This document shows positions 1 to 5,729 of a DNA stretch of 6,022 nucleotides, one piece after another; positions within the stretch are counted from its first letter, which is position 1; each line of letters starts with the position of its first letter. The translations under genes and the position numbers were made by a program. The notes beneath the pieces were generated by a model. It was given only the letters and a program-made list of their open reading frames with translations. It had not been told where the DNA came from and did not search any database. The DNA comes from SIG672 sp045535095 (GTDB lineage: Bacteria; Bacillota; Clostridia; Oscillospirales; CAG-272). The DNA lies in NCBI GenBank assembly GCA_045535095.1, contig JAZSKY010000073.1, positions 1-6,022 of the forward strand, given 5' to 3'.

Positions 1-180
1 ATCGAGATAAATCCCTTGCGGGATTTTCGATATGTTGCTAACGCAACTCGATATGCCTGCGGCTCGATATGTTTGCTACGCAAACGAGGGATTTATCTCA
101 TATCGAATTGGCGCAAAGCGACAATATATCGAGTTCGAGCACAGCGAGAACATATCGAGTCAACGAAGTTGACATATCGA
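1..180. repeat. Composite intergenic repeat: 8-base word alternating with short hairpins
   Basis: The word TCGATATG occurs in direct orientation at 27-34, 48-55 and 64-71. Its reverse complement CATATCGA occurs at 99-106, 151-158 and 173-180, with a one-base variant at 125-132. Between the copies sit small stem-loops: 9-15/20-26, GTTGC/GCAAC (34-38/43-47), GCC/GGC (55-57/61-63), GTTTGC/GCAAAC (71-76/80-85), CGC/GCG (112-114/118-120) and TCAAC/GTTGA (160-164/168-172). A perfect 13-base inverted repeat (4-16 with 87-99) encloses the left half. The block probably continues past the left window edge. I see no credible gene in it. Its arrangement is that of a dispersed palindromic element; mobility or function cannot be judged from one copy. 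Confidence 0.8.
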
Positions 181-186
181 CAGAAG

Positions 187-236
187 AAAAAATGAGAGCA
201 AGAGTACAAGGAGAAAATCCTTATATTCTTGCTCTC
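187..236 (-). terminator. Intrinsic terminator downstream of the AraC-family gene
   Basis: Read on the minus strand, GAGAGCAAGA (236-227) pairs perfectly with TCTTGCTCTC (203-194). The stem extends inward with a few imperfect pairs to a loop near 212-216. It is followed by one A and six Ts (192-187). This is a classic rho-independent terminator for leftward transcription. It lies about 120 nt past the presumed end of the AraC-family gene at 358. On the plus strand the stem is followed by only TTT, so rightward termination would be weak. Confidence 0.82.
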
Positions 237-274
237 TTTCTGCTTGTATATGGGTTTAGGCTTAGCCCTTTCTG

Positions 275-292
275 CATTTGTCGGGACAAATG
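275..292. other. Small palindrome between the AraC-family gene and its terminator
   Basis: CATTTGTC (275-282) and GACAAATG (285-292) form a perfect 8-base inverted repeat around GG. As RNA it would open to a 7-bp stem with a four-base loop. No T-tract follows on either strand, so it is not a terminator by itself. It sits in the 3' untranslated stretch (237-357) of the leftward transcript, which shows no coding signal. It may be an mRNA 3'-end stabilising hairpin or a protein-binding palindrome; neither is shown. Confidence 0.4.
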
Positions 293-357
293 AGATGCTC
301 GCACTTAACGGCAATTTTTAAATTCTCCGCCAAGAACATCACGCATTTCGTCCTTTT

Positions 358-1182
358 TTATTTTCTGTACTCGCTCGGCGAGTGTCCGATATGCTTTTTA
401 AAAAGCTTGCTGAAGAAATGCGGATCGTCGTATCCCGAAAGAGAGGCGATCTCTTTTACGCTCATGTCGGTATTTTCGAGCAGGTCGCAGGCGTATCTCA
501 GGCGAAGCTAGACGACGTACTGCATCGGCGACCTTCCCATAACAGACGTAAATCGCGCGACGTATCGCGAATTGCTCAGGTTTTCCATTTTCGCAAGCTC
601 GGGAATTTTTATCTCCGAGTTGTAGTGATCGTGAATGTATTTGAGAGACGCGCCCAGTATTCCTCCGCCTCTCTTTTCTCCGACCGCCGAGCGCGCCGCC
701 TCGAGCAAGATCCTCTCGAGCGCAGACGAAAGCTCCTGCCTTTGAAAGACGCTTCTTCCGTCAAATCGCTCGAAAAGCGAGCGGAAGCGAAGCTCCATAA
801 GATTGTCCGACGACAGCTTTTTTATAAACGGAGTTTCAGCAAATCCGAGATCGGTGAGCAGTCGCTCTGCGTAAGAGCCTGTAAAATACACCCACAGATA
901 GGCAACGCCCTCCCGTCCTGTGTGAGAATATCTGTACGGATATTTCGCACCGAAGATGGCAAGCGTTCCTGCGTCCGCAGTGACGTCTCCGATCGTGAGA
1001 GCGCCCTCGACTATATACATAAGATAAATGTCCGACCTTCCCGTCTTGCTGTGAGTAGCAAACGGAAAGGCGCTCTCCATACGCCCCGAGCAGTTGACAA
1101 TAAGCGGATATTCTCCGCTTTCTCTGTCGCAAGCGTTTATTCCGCGCAGATCGCTTTCAAATGCGTGATATGACAGATTCAT
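358..1182 (-). pseudogene. AraC-family transcriptional regulator with an in-frame amber codon
   Basis: Read from ATG at 1182-1180, the frame runs 224 codons, meets TAG at 510-508, then continues in the same frame for 49 codons to TAA at 360-358. The whole is 274 positions, a usual length for a cupin-plus-AraC-HTH regulator. Residues about 50-105 look like the N-terminal sugar-sensing cupin (YLMYIVEGALTIG onward). The first helix-turn-helix is near 193-213 (IPELAKMENLSNSRYVARF). The second lies entirely beyond the stop at about 241-262 (SVKEIASLSGYDDPHFFSKL), followed by the typical family ending HSPSEYRK. The amber codon falls in the linker helix, after SPMQYVV and before LRLRYACDLL. The truncated product would keep the ligand domain and one HTH and probably lose normal DNA binding. 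GAGAGG lies just upstream of the start. The gene is divergent from the oxidoreductase, so it would be expected to regulate that gene. It may be a real nonsense mutation, a suppressed amber, or a sequence error. Family assignment is firm; ligand unknown. Confidence 0.88.
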
Positions 1183-1238
1183 AGCTTACCTCTCTATATA
1201 AACAGTAAAAAAGTACACCTTTTTAGCAAAAGAGTCGA

Positions 1239-1272
1239 TTGATTTTTCCTTGATTTCATTATATGATATAAG
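1239..1272 (+). promoter_or_regulatory. Promoter for the oxidoreductase gene, overlapping the divergent araC-type promoter
   Basis: Two readings are possible. TTGATT (1239-1244), 17 bases, TATGAT (1262-1267) is a good sigma-A promoter. Alternatively an extended -10 (TG at 1264-1265, then TATAAG at 1267-1272) may act with a poor -35. Either gives a start near 1274-1279 and a leader of about 35-40 nt to the ATG at 1314, with AAAGGA at 1298-1303 as ribosome binding site. The core is a perfect odd palindrome, TTATATGATATAA (1259-1271), serving both strands. Two copies of TTGATTT (1239-1245, 1250-1256) lie 11 bases apart. Confidence 0.68.
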
Positions 1273-1286
1273 CAGTTAAAAGTCAA
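1258..1286 (-). promoter_or_regulatory. Sigma-A promoter for the AraC-family gene
   Basis: On the minus strand, TTGACT (1286-1281) is followed after exactly 17 bases by TATAAT (1263-1258), close to the vegetative consensus. Predicted transcription start is near 1251, giving a leader of about 70 nt before the ATG at 1182. The -10 element overlaps the -10 of the opposing promoter by two bases. Confidence 0.75.
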
Positions 1287-1313
1287 GTTTTTTCACGAAA
1301 GGAATAAAAAAAT

Positions 1314-2592
1314 ATGAAAAAAGTCATTATTATCGGCGCAGGAGGCAGAGGTACTACATATTCGGATATTGCCGCAAACACAGTCAGAGGCTTCGAGATC
1401 GTTGCCGTTGCCGAGCCGATAGATACAAGAAGAAACTACATCAAAGACACCTTCAACGTTCCCGAGGAGCTTTGCCACACGTCGTGGGAGGATCTTCTTT
1501 CCCGTCCGAAATTTGCAGACCTCGTCGTTATCGCAACGATGGACAGAGACCATCTCGCGCCCGCTCTTGCCGCTATCGACAAGGGGTACGATCTGCTTCT
1601 TGAAAAGCCGATGGGCGCAACTCCCGAGGAGTGCAAGGCTATCGAGCTTGCGGCAAAGAAAAAGGGCGTTTTCGTTCTCGTTTGCCACGTTCTTCGCTTC
1701 ACCCCCTTCTTCATGGCGCTCAAGGCTCTCGTTGACGCAGGAAAGGTCGGAAAGATCATGCACATTCAGCACGCAGAGTGTGTAGGAAATATTCACCAGA
1801 GTCACTCGTTCGTGCGCGGAAACTGGAAAAACAGCGAGGAAAGTACCCCCGATGATCGTCCAGAAGACCTGCCACGATATGGACATTCTCCAGTGGCTTA
1901 TCGGCAAGGACTGCTCGCGCGTCCACAGCTTCGGCTCGCTGAGCTATTTTAAAGAGGAGAACGCACCCGAGGGCGCTCCCGCCCGTTGCATTGACGGTTG
2001 CCCCCACGCAGACAGCTGCTATTACAACGCAGACAAGGTATATAAGAGTATGCCAAAAACAAGCGCGTTCGTCCGCGCGATCACGCAGAGACAGGATCCT
2101 ACCGACGCCGACATCGACGAGGCGCTGAAGGGCGATTACGGACGCTGCGTTTTCCGCTGCAACAACAACGTCGTCGATCACCAGACGGTAAATCTTGAGT
2201 TTGAGGGCGGCGAAACGGTCAGCTTCACGATGTGCGCCTTCAACAAGGGCTCGAGAAACATAAAAATTATGGGAACCGCGGGCGAGATCAGCGCAAATAT
2301 GGGCGCAGATCACGTTGTTCTCTACAACTTCGAGAGCGGAAAGTACGAAAAGATTATGCTTGCCGACATACAAACCGACCAGTCGATAGACGGCGGTCAC
2401 GGCGGCGGAGACAGAGGCATTATTTCGGCGCTCAGCAAATGTCTTGACGGAACTTACACAGGAAACTCGGTCTGCACGATCGAGCAGACCTGCAAAAACC
2501 ACCTCATCGCTTTCGCCGCAGAGGAGTCCCGTCTCAACGGAACCGTGGTCGATTTGAAGGAATTTGAGGAAAGAATTGTAAACAATTTGTAA
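1314..2592 (+). pseudogene. Gfo/Idh/MocA-family NAD(P)-dependent oxidoreductase, split by a +1 frameshift
   Basis: This family oxidises or reduces sugars, inositols and related polyols with NAD(P) in the cytosol; the substrate here is unknown. The N-terminal half shows the Rossmann dinucleotide loop GAGGRG (residues 8-13), the family EKP motif (97-99) and a conserved HVLRFTPFF (125-133). After SEEST the frame is lost. Dropping one C from the five at 1846-1850 restores a continuous protein reading STPMIVQKTCHDMD, with the expected His/Asp pair (H187, D190 in the repaired numbering), a cysteine cluster CIDGCPHADSC (225-235), GTAGEI (320-325) and GGHGGGD (360-366). The repaired protein is 425 residues, a normal length for this subfamily. 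Unrepaired, the first half continues out of frame to a stop ending at 1952. The second half has an ATG at 1852 preceded by GAGGAAAG (1836-1843), so separate translation is conceivable. No terminator follows; the rpsO promoter starts 17 nt past the stop. It may be a decayed gene, a sequence error in a C run, or, least likely, programmed +1 shifting. Confidence 0.9.
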
Positions 2593-2608
2593 ACATATCG
2601 CAATAGGT

Positions 2609-2637
2609 TTGCAAAATGCTTTCATATATGATATAAT
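2609..2637 (+). promoter_or_regulatory. Strong sigma-A promoter for rpsO
   Basis: TTGCAA (2609-2614), a 17-base spacer, then a perfect TATAAT (2632-2637) preceded by TGA, so it also has an extended -10. Transcription should start near 2644, leaving an untranslated leader of about 130 nt before the rpsO ATG. The promoter begins only 17 nt after the oxidoreductase stop. Its core ATATGATATAA (2626-2636) is identical to 1261-1271 in the divergent region upstream. Confidence 0.85.
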
Positions 2638-2644
2638 GCTTTTC

Positions 2645-2758
2645 GCTTGCGAATGCAGGCAAAACATATTCCGTATGACTGGGCTCGCGGGTAAATGCTC
2701 TTTTAAAGGGCGCTTCACCACGCCGCAAACTCGGTTTTCACGGAGAAATAAATTTACA
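2645..2758 (+). promoter_or_regulatory. Structured rpsO 5' leader, candidate S15 autoregulatory RNA
   Basis: The leader can fold into nested helices: 2669-2674 with 2740-2745 (TTCCGT/ACGGAG, one wobble), GACTGGG 2677-2683 with CTCGGTT 2730-2736 (three G-U pairs), GCGG 2687-2690 with CCGC 2723-2726, and a hairpin 2697-2701 with 2707-2711. A small hairpin TTCG/CGAA lies at the 5' end (2642-2653). It is known that S15 represses its own mRNA in several bacterial phyla through unrelated leader folds, often recognising neighbouring G-U and G-C pairs; the second helix here offers these. The helices are seen by hand pairing; the regulatory role is inference from position and the known habit of the gene. 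It ends just before the ribosome binding site GAAAGGTG (2759-2766). Confidence 0.55.
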
Positions 2759-2774
2759 GAAAGGTGAAAAAACT

Positions 2775-3041
2775 ATGCTCGCAAAGGAAAAGAAGCAGGA
2801 AATCATTCTCGCTAACGCTATGCACGAGGGCGACACCGGTTCGCCTGAGGTTCAGATCGCTATTCTCACCCAGAGAATCAACGACCTCAACGCGCATCTC
2901 GCTAACAACCAGAAGGACTTCCACAGCCGCCGCGGACTTCTCAAGATGGTAGGTAAGAGACGTAACCTTCTCAAGTATCTCCAGAATACCGATATTGAGC
3001 GTTACCGCGCAATAGTTAAGAAGCTCGGACTCAGAAAGTAA
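2775..3041 (+). CDS. rpsO: 30S ribosomal protein S15
   Basis: An 88-residue protein, the standard length. S15 is a primary binder of the central domain of 16S rRNA, nucleating the platform of the small subunit, and contributes to an intersubunit bridge. The sequence carries GDTGS (19-23) and the signature stretch LTQRINDLNAHLANNQKDFHSRRGLL (from residue 31; key residues H41, D48, S51, R52, R53), including the His and Asp known to contact rRNA in Escherichia coli S15. It ends in the basic tail KKLGLRK. The start ATG has GAAAGGTG eight bases upstream. The gene has its own promoter and structured leader and is followed by its own terminator. Its order before pnp matches the widely conserved rpsO-pnp arrangement, although here the two are separated by about 210 nt and a terminator. 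Nothing is missing or unusual in the protein. Confidence 0.98.
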   Translation: MLAKEKKQEIILANAMHEGDTGSPEVQIAILTQRINDLNAHLANNQKDFHSRRGLLKMVGKRRNLLKYLQNTDIERYRAIVKKLGLRK

Positions 3042-3068
3042 GTTCGTGCCTCAAAACTTGTTTTCAAG

Positions 3069-3098
3069 AAAATGGGAGGCCCTTTGCCTCCCATTTTT
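3069..3098 (+). terminator. Intrinsic terminator after rpsO
   Basis: AAAATGGGAGGC (3069-3080) pairs perfectly over 12 bases with GCCTCCCATTTT (3086-3097) around a five-base loop, and the 3' arm runs into TTTTT (3094-3098). It lies 28 nt after the rpsO stop and should end most rpsO transcripts, so pnp presumably depends on readthrough or on its own promoter. Confidence 0.92.
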
Positions 3099-3145
3099 GA
3101 GGTAAACACAAATCCAAAAAAATCAAGTCTTGACCGGACAAATAC

Positions 3146-3203
3146 AATAATGAATAACAAGTGCCTCTGAAAAAGCTTTCGGGCGCGCTCGCTATTCATT
3201 ATT
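3146..3203 (+). promoter_or_regulatory. Long hairpin in the pnp leader, candidate RNase III/PNPase autoregulatory element
   Basis: AATAATGAATA (3146-3156) is a perfect reverse complement of TATTCATTATT (3193-3203). Inside, GTGCC (3161-3165) pairs with GGCGC (3182-3186), and GAAA (3169-3172) with TTTC (3177-3180). Together they make one extended interrupted stem-loop of 58 nt, ending 49 nt before the pnp start codon. In Escherichia coli a double-stranded pnp leader is cut by RNase III and then degraded by PNPase as autoregulation. An analogous role here is inference from position and shape; no sequence homology is claimed. Confidence 0.55.
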
Positions 3204-3252
3204 TCTCCGGTTGAGGCTGCAAATAACAAATTAAGAAGAAAGGTTCAGAAAA

Positions 3253-5454
3253 ATGTTCGACAACTACAAGATTTTTGAAACTACTCTTGCAGGCAGACCT
3301 CTTACCGTTGAAACCGGAAAGATGGCAGGTCTTGCAAACGGCTCGTGTCTCGTAAGATATGGCGAGACCTCGATCCTTGCTACCGCAACCGCATCGGCAA
3401 AGCCCCGCGACGGAATCGACTTCCTTCCCCTCTCGGTTGACTTTGAGGAGCGTCTTTACGCAGTAGGAAGAATCCCCGGCGGCTACCTCAGACGTGAGGG
3501 CAGACCTTCCGAGAAGGCAATTCTTACCTCCCGTGTTATCGACCGCCCTATCCGTCCCCTCTTCCCTAAGGATCTTCGTAACGACGTTGCGATCAGCCTT
3601 ATGGTTCTCAGCGTTGACAACAACTGCTCGCCCGAGATCACCGCAATGCTCGGCGCGTCTATCGCTCTCTCCATCTCGGATATTCCGTGGAACGGACCTA
3701 TCGCAGGCGTATTCATGGGACTCGTTGACGGCGAGATCGTTGTAAACCCCACCTCCGAGCAGAGAGCAAAGAGCGATCTCGAGCTTACCGTTGCAGGCTC
3801 TGCAAACAAGGTCGTTATGATCGAGGCAGGTGCTAACGAGGTTGACGACGACACTATGTTCGAGGCTATTATGAAGGCTCACGAGGAGATCAAGGTCCTC
3901 TGCTCCTTCATCAACTCTATCGTTGCAGAGATAGGCAAGCCCAAGTTTGACTATCCCTCCTGCGAGCTTGATCACGATATGTTCGACAAGATCTTCGACT
4001 TCTGCGAGAAGGACGTTATGATCGCTCTCGACACCGACGACAAAACCGTTCGTGACGCAAGAATGCAGCCCATTACCGACGCTATTCTCGAGAAATTCTC
4101 CGAAGAATATCCCGAGCTTCCCGACATTATCGGCGAGCTTGTATACAAGATCCAGAAGAAGATCGTTCGTAGATGGCTCCTTCAGGACAAGAAGCGTGTT
4201 GACGGCAGAAGAATGGACGAGATCCGTCCCCTCGCTGCTGAAGTTGACCTTCTCCCCAGAGTTCACGGATCGGGTATGTTCACCAGAGGTCAGACTCAGG
4301 TTCTTACCATCGCAACTCTCGGTACGGTAGGCGACGCGCAGATGCTCGTCACTATCGTCGAGGAAGAGTCCAAGCGCTATATGCACCACTACAACATGCC
4401 CGGCTTCTCCACCGGCGAGGCAAAGGCAAGCCGCAGCCCCGGACGCCGCGAGATCGGCCACGGCGCGCTCGCAGAGCGTTCGCTCATCCCCGTACTTCCC
4501 TCGGTTGAGGAATTCCCCTATGCAATGAGACTCGTTTCCGAGGTTATTTCCTCGAACGGTTCTACCTCGCAGGCATCGGTTTGCGGATCGACCCTCGCTC
4601 TTATGGCAGCAGGCGTTCCGATCAAGGCACCGGTTGCAGGTATTTCCTGCGGACTTATCACCGCAGAGGACGGCTCTTGGGACACCATGATCGACATTCA
4701 GGGTCTTGAGGACTTCTATGGCGATATGGACTTCAAGGTAGCAGGTACTCACAAGGGTATCACCTCTATCCAGATGGACCTTAAGATCGACGGTCTTACC
4801 CCCGAGATCATCAAGGCGGCTTTCGAGATGACTCACAAGGGCCGCGACTATATCATCGACGAGATCATTCTCAAGGCTATCCCTGCTCCTCGCGAGGAGG
4901 TTAACCAGTACGCTCCCAAGATGATCATTATGCACATCAAGCCCGAAAAGATCCGCGAGGTTATCGGTAAGGGTGGCGAGGTTATCCAGAAGATCGTTGC
5001 TGACACCGGCGCGAAGATCGACATCGAGGACGACGGAACAGTTTATATTGCTGCAGTTAACCGCGACAGCGGACTTGCTGCACAGTCCATAATCGAAGGC
5101 ATCTGCTTCGAGCCCGAGGTTGGCGCAGTTTACACCGGCAAGGTTAAGAGAATCATTCCCATCGGCGCGTTCGTTGAGTTCGCTCCCGGCAAGGAAGGTA
5201 TGTGCCACATCAAGGACCTCTCCAACACCTTCGTTGAAAAGGTTGAGGACGTTGTAAACGAGGGCGACGAGCTCACCGTTAAGTTCATGGGCATCGACGA
5301 GAAGGGACGTTACAACCTTTCCGCAAAGGCGCTTCTCCCCAAGCTCGAGGGTGAGGAGAGACCTCCCCGTCGTGAGGGCGGCGAGAGACGTGAGGGCGGT
5401 CGCGACGACAGACGCGGCGGCTTCAGAAAGCCTTTCAAGAAGAAAGAGGACTAA
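3253..5454 (+). CDS. pnp: Polynucleotide phosphorylase (polyribonucleotide nucleotidyltransferase)
   Basis: PNPase degrades RNA from the 3' end by phosphorolysis, releasing nucleoside diphosphates, and can run in reverse to add tails. It acts as a cytoplasmic homotrimer. The 733-residue protein has all expected domains: a first RNase PH domain (about 10-145), an all-helical linker (about 240-310), a second, catalytic RNase PH domain (about 325-545), a KH domain (about 553-615, GKGG loop at 572-575) and an S1 domain (about 623-692). Catalytic signatures are intact: FTRGQTQ (343-349), GRREIGHGALAERS (397-410), SNGSTSQASVCGS (434-446), and the metal-site residues D487, D493 and K495 in EDFYGDMDFK, matching D486, D492 and K494 of E. 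coli. The last 35 residues are a basic Arg/Gly/Glu-rich tail (RREGGERREGGRDDRRGG). The ATG is preceded by GAAAGG (3238-3243) at nine bases. It follows rpsO, as in many bacteria. No lesion is seen. Confidence 0.98.
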   Translation: MFDNYKIFETTLAGRPLTVETGKMAGLANGSCLVRYGETSILATATASAKPRDGIDFLPLSVDFEERLYAVGRIPGGYLRREGRPSEKAILTSRVIDRPIRPLFPKDLRNDVAISLMVLSVDNNCSPEITAMLGASIALSISDIPWNGPIAGVFMGLVDGEIVVNPTSEQRAKSDLELTVAGSANKVVMIEAGANEVDDDTMFEAIMKAHEEIKVLCSFINSIVAEIGKPKFDYPSCELDHDMFDKIFDFCEKDVMIALDTDDKTVRDARMQPITDAILEKFSEEYPELPDIIGELVYKIQKKIVRRWLLQDKKRVDGRRMDEIRPLAAEVDLLPRVHGSGMFTRGQTQVLTIATLGTVGDAQMLVTIVEEESKRYMHHYNMPGFSTGEAKASRSPGRREIGHGALAERSLIPVLPSVEEFPYAMRLVSEVISSNGSTSQASVCGSTLALMAAGVPIKAPVAGISCGLITAEDGSWDTMIDIQGLEDFYGDMDFKVAGTHKGITSIQMDLKIDGLTPEIIKAAFEMTHKGRDYIIDEIILKAIPAPREEVNQYAPKMIIMHIKPEKIREVIGKGGEVIQKIVADTGAKIDIEDDGTVYIAAVNRDSGLAAQSIIEGICFEPEVGAVYTGKVKRIIPIGAFVEFAPGKEGMCHIKDLSNTFVEKVEDVVNEGDELTVKFMGIDEKGRYNLSAKALLPKLEGEERPPRREGGERREGGRDDRRGGFRKPFKKKED

Positions 5455-5507
5455 TTTAGGGCTCTGCCCTAAAAACCCGCCAAGAAACTTTTGAAAAAGT
5501 TTCTTGG
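5455..5507. repeat. Two consecutive perfect hairpins after pnp
   Basis: Starting right after the pnp stop codon, TTTAGGGC (5455-5462) pairs with GCCCTAAA (5466-5473) around TCT. Then CCAAGAAACTTT (5480-5491) pairs with AAAGTTTCTTGG (5496-5507) around TGAA, a 12-bp perfect stem. Neither is followed by a T-tract, so they are not the terminator. Hairpins of this look recur between genes in Ruminococcaceae-like genomes (recollection, not a search). They may protect the mRNA 3' end or be passive repeats. Confidence 0.7.
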
Positions 5508-5528
5508 AACTTCAAAACTTTAATAGTA

Positions 5529-5559
5529 ACGGCAGGGATGAAAGTCTCTGCCGTTTTTT
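5529..5559 (+). terminator. Intrinsic terminator after pnp
   Basis: ACGGCAGGGA (5529-5538) pairs with TCTCTGCCGT (5545-5554), ten pairs with one G-T wobble and a six-base loop, followed by TTTTTT (5554-5559). It lies about 75 nt after the pnp stop, beyond the two hairpins at 5455-5507, and is the third stem-loop in a row. Confidence 0.92.
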
Positions 5560-5569
5560 GTTTTCTTTC

Positions 5570-5718
5570 AGGGCGGGAAACACCTGCCCTACCTGTTAAT
5601 TTTAGCTTGTAGTGGAACAGCCCTCTCACCCGACTACGTCGGGAGCTCTCCCGGAGGGAGAGCCTTTGGTGTAAGCCTCGCTCTTTGGGAGAGGTGGCGG
5701 CGAAGGGGGCGGAGAGGG
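5570..5718. repeat. Palindromic repeat module A with short terminal inverted repeats
   Basis: AGGGCGGG (5570-5577) pairs with CCTGCCCT (5583-5590). Then comes a 24-base lead-in (5595-5618) that recurs at 5730-5753. The core runs from CCCTCTC (5621-5627) to GAGAGGG (5712-5718), a 7-base terminal inverted repeat bounding 98 bp. Inside are two adjacent perfect hairpins, CCCGAC/GTCGGG (5629-5634/5638-5643) and GCTCTCCC/GGGAGAGC (5645-5652/5656-5663). No gene and no clear target-site duplication are visible. It resembles a MITE- or REP-like non-coding element. Confidence 0.65.
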
Positions 5719-5729
5719 TCTTTTGCAGG

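Noticed and set aside
1..180. Possible CRISPR array
   Set aside because: The repeated word is only 8 bases, changes orientation midway, and the gaps are short self-complementary hairpins of unequal length, not unique spacers.
382..1173. A 263-codon plus-strand frame over the AraC-family gene
   Set aside because: Low-complexity Arg/Ser-rich translation with no domain; the minus strand encodes recognisable cupin and HTH motifs.
1201..1232. A second leftward promoter nearer the AraC-family start (TTGCTA-like -35)
   Set aside because: The -10 candidates are poor, and the TTGACT-17-TATAAT promoter at 1286-1258 is far better.
1756..2721. A 321-codon minus-strand frame over the oxidoreductase and rpsO leader
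   Set aside because: Shadow of the plus-strand gene; its start lies inside the rpsO leader and no family is recognisable.
3130..3160. A separate sigma-A promoter for pnp based on TTGACC at 3130-3135
   Set aside because: No acceptable -10 lies 16-18 bases downstream, and the TACAAT at 3143-3148 is too close. Some promoter or readthrough must serve pnp, but the sequence does not settle which.
3199..5208. A 669-codon open frame on the minus strand opposite pnp
   Set aside because: It is the antisense shadow of a strongly biased housekeeping gene. It has no recognisable domain or ribosome binding site, and the plus strand encodes an unmistakable PNPase.
5621..5718. A complete insertion sequence
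   Set aside because: Only 98 bp with 7-base ends, no transposase coding and no clear target duplication; at most a non-autonomous element.
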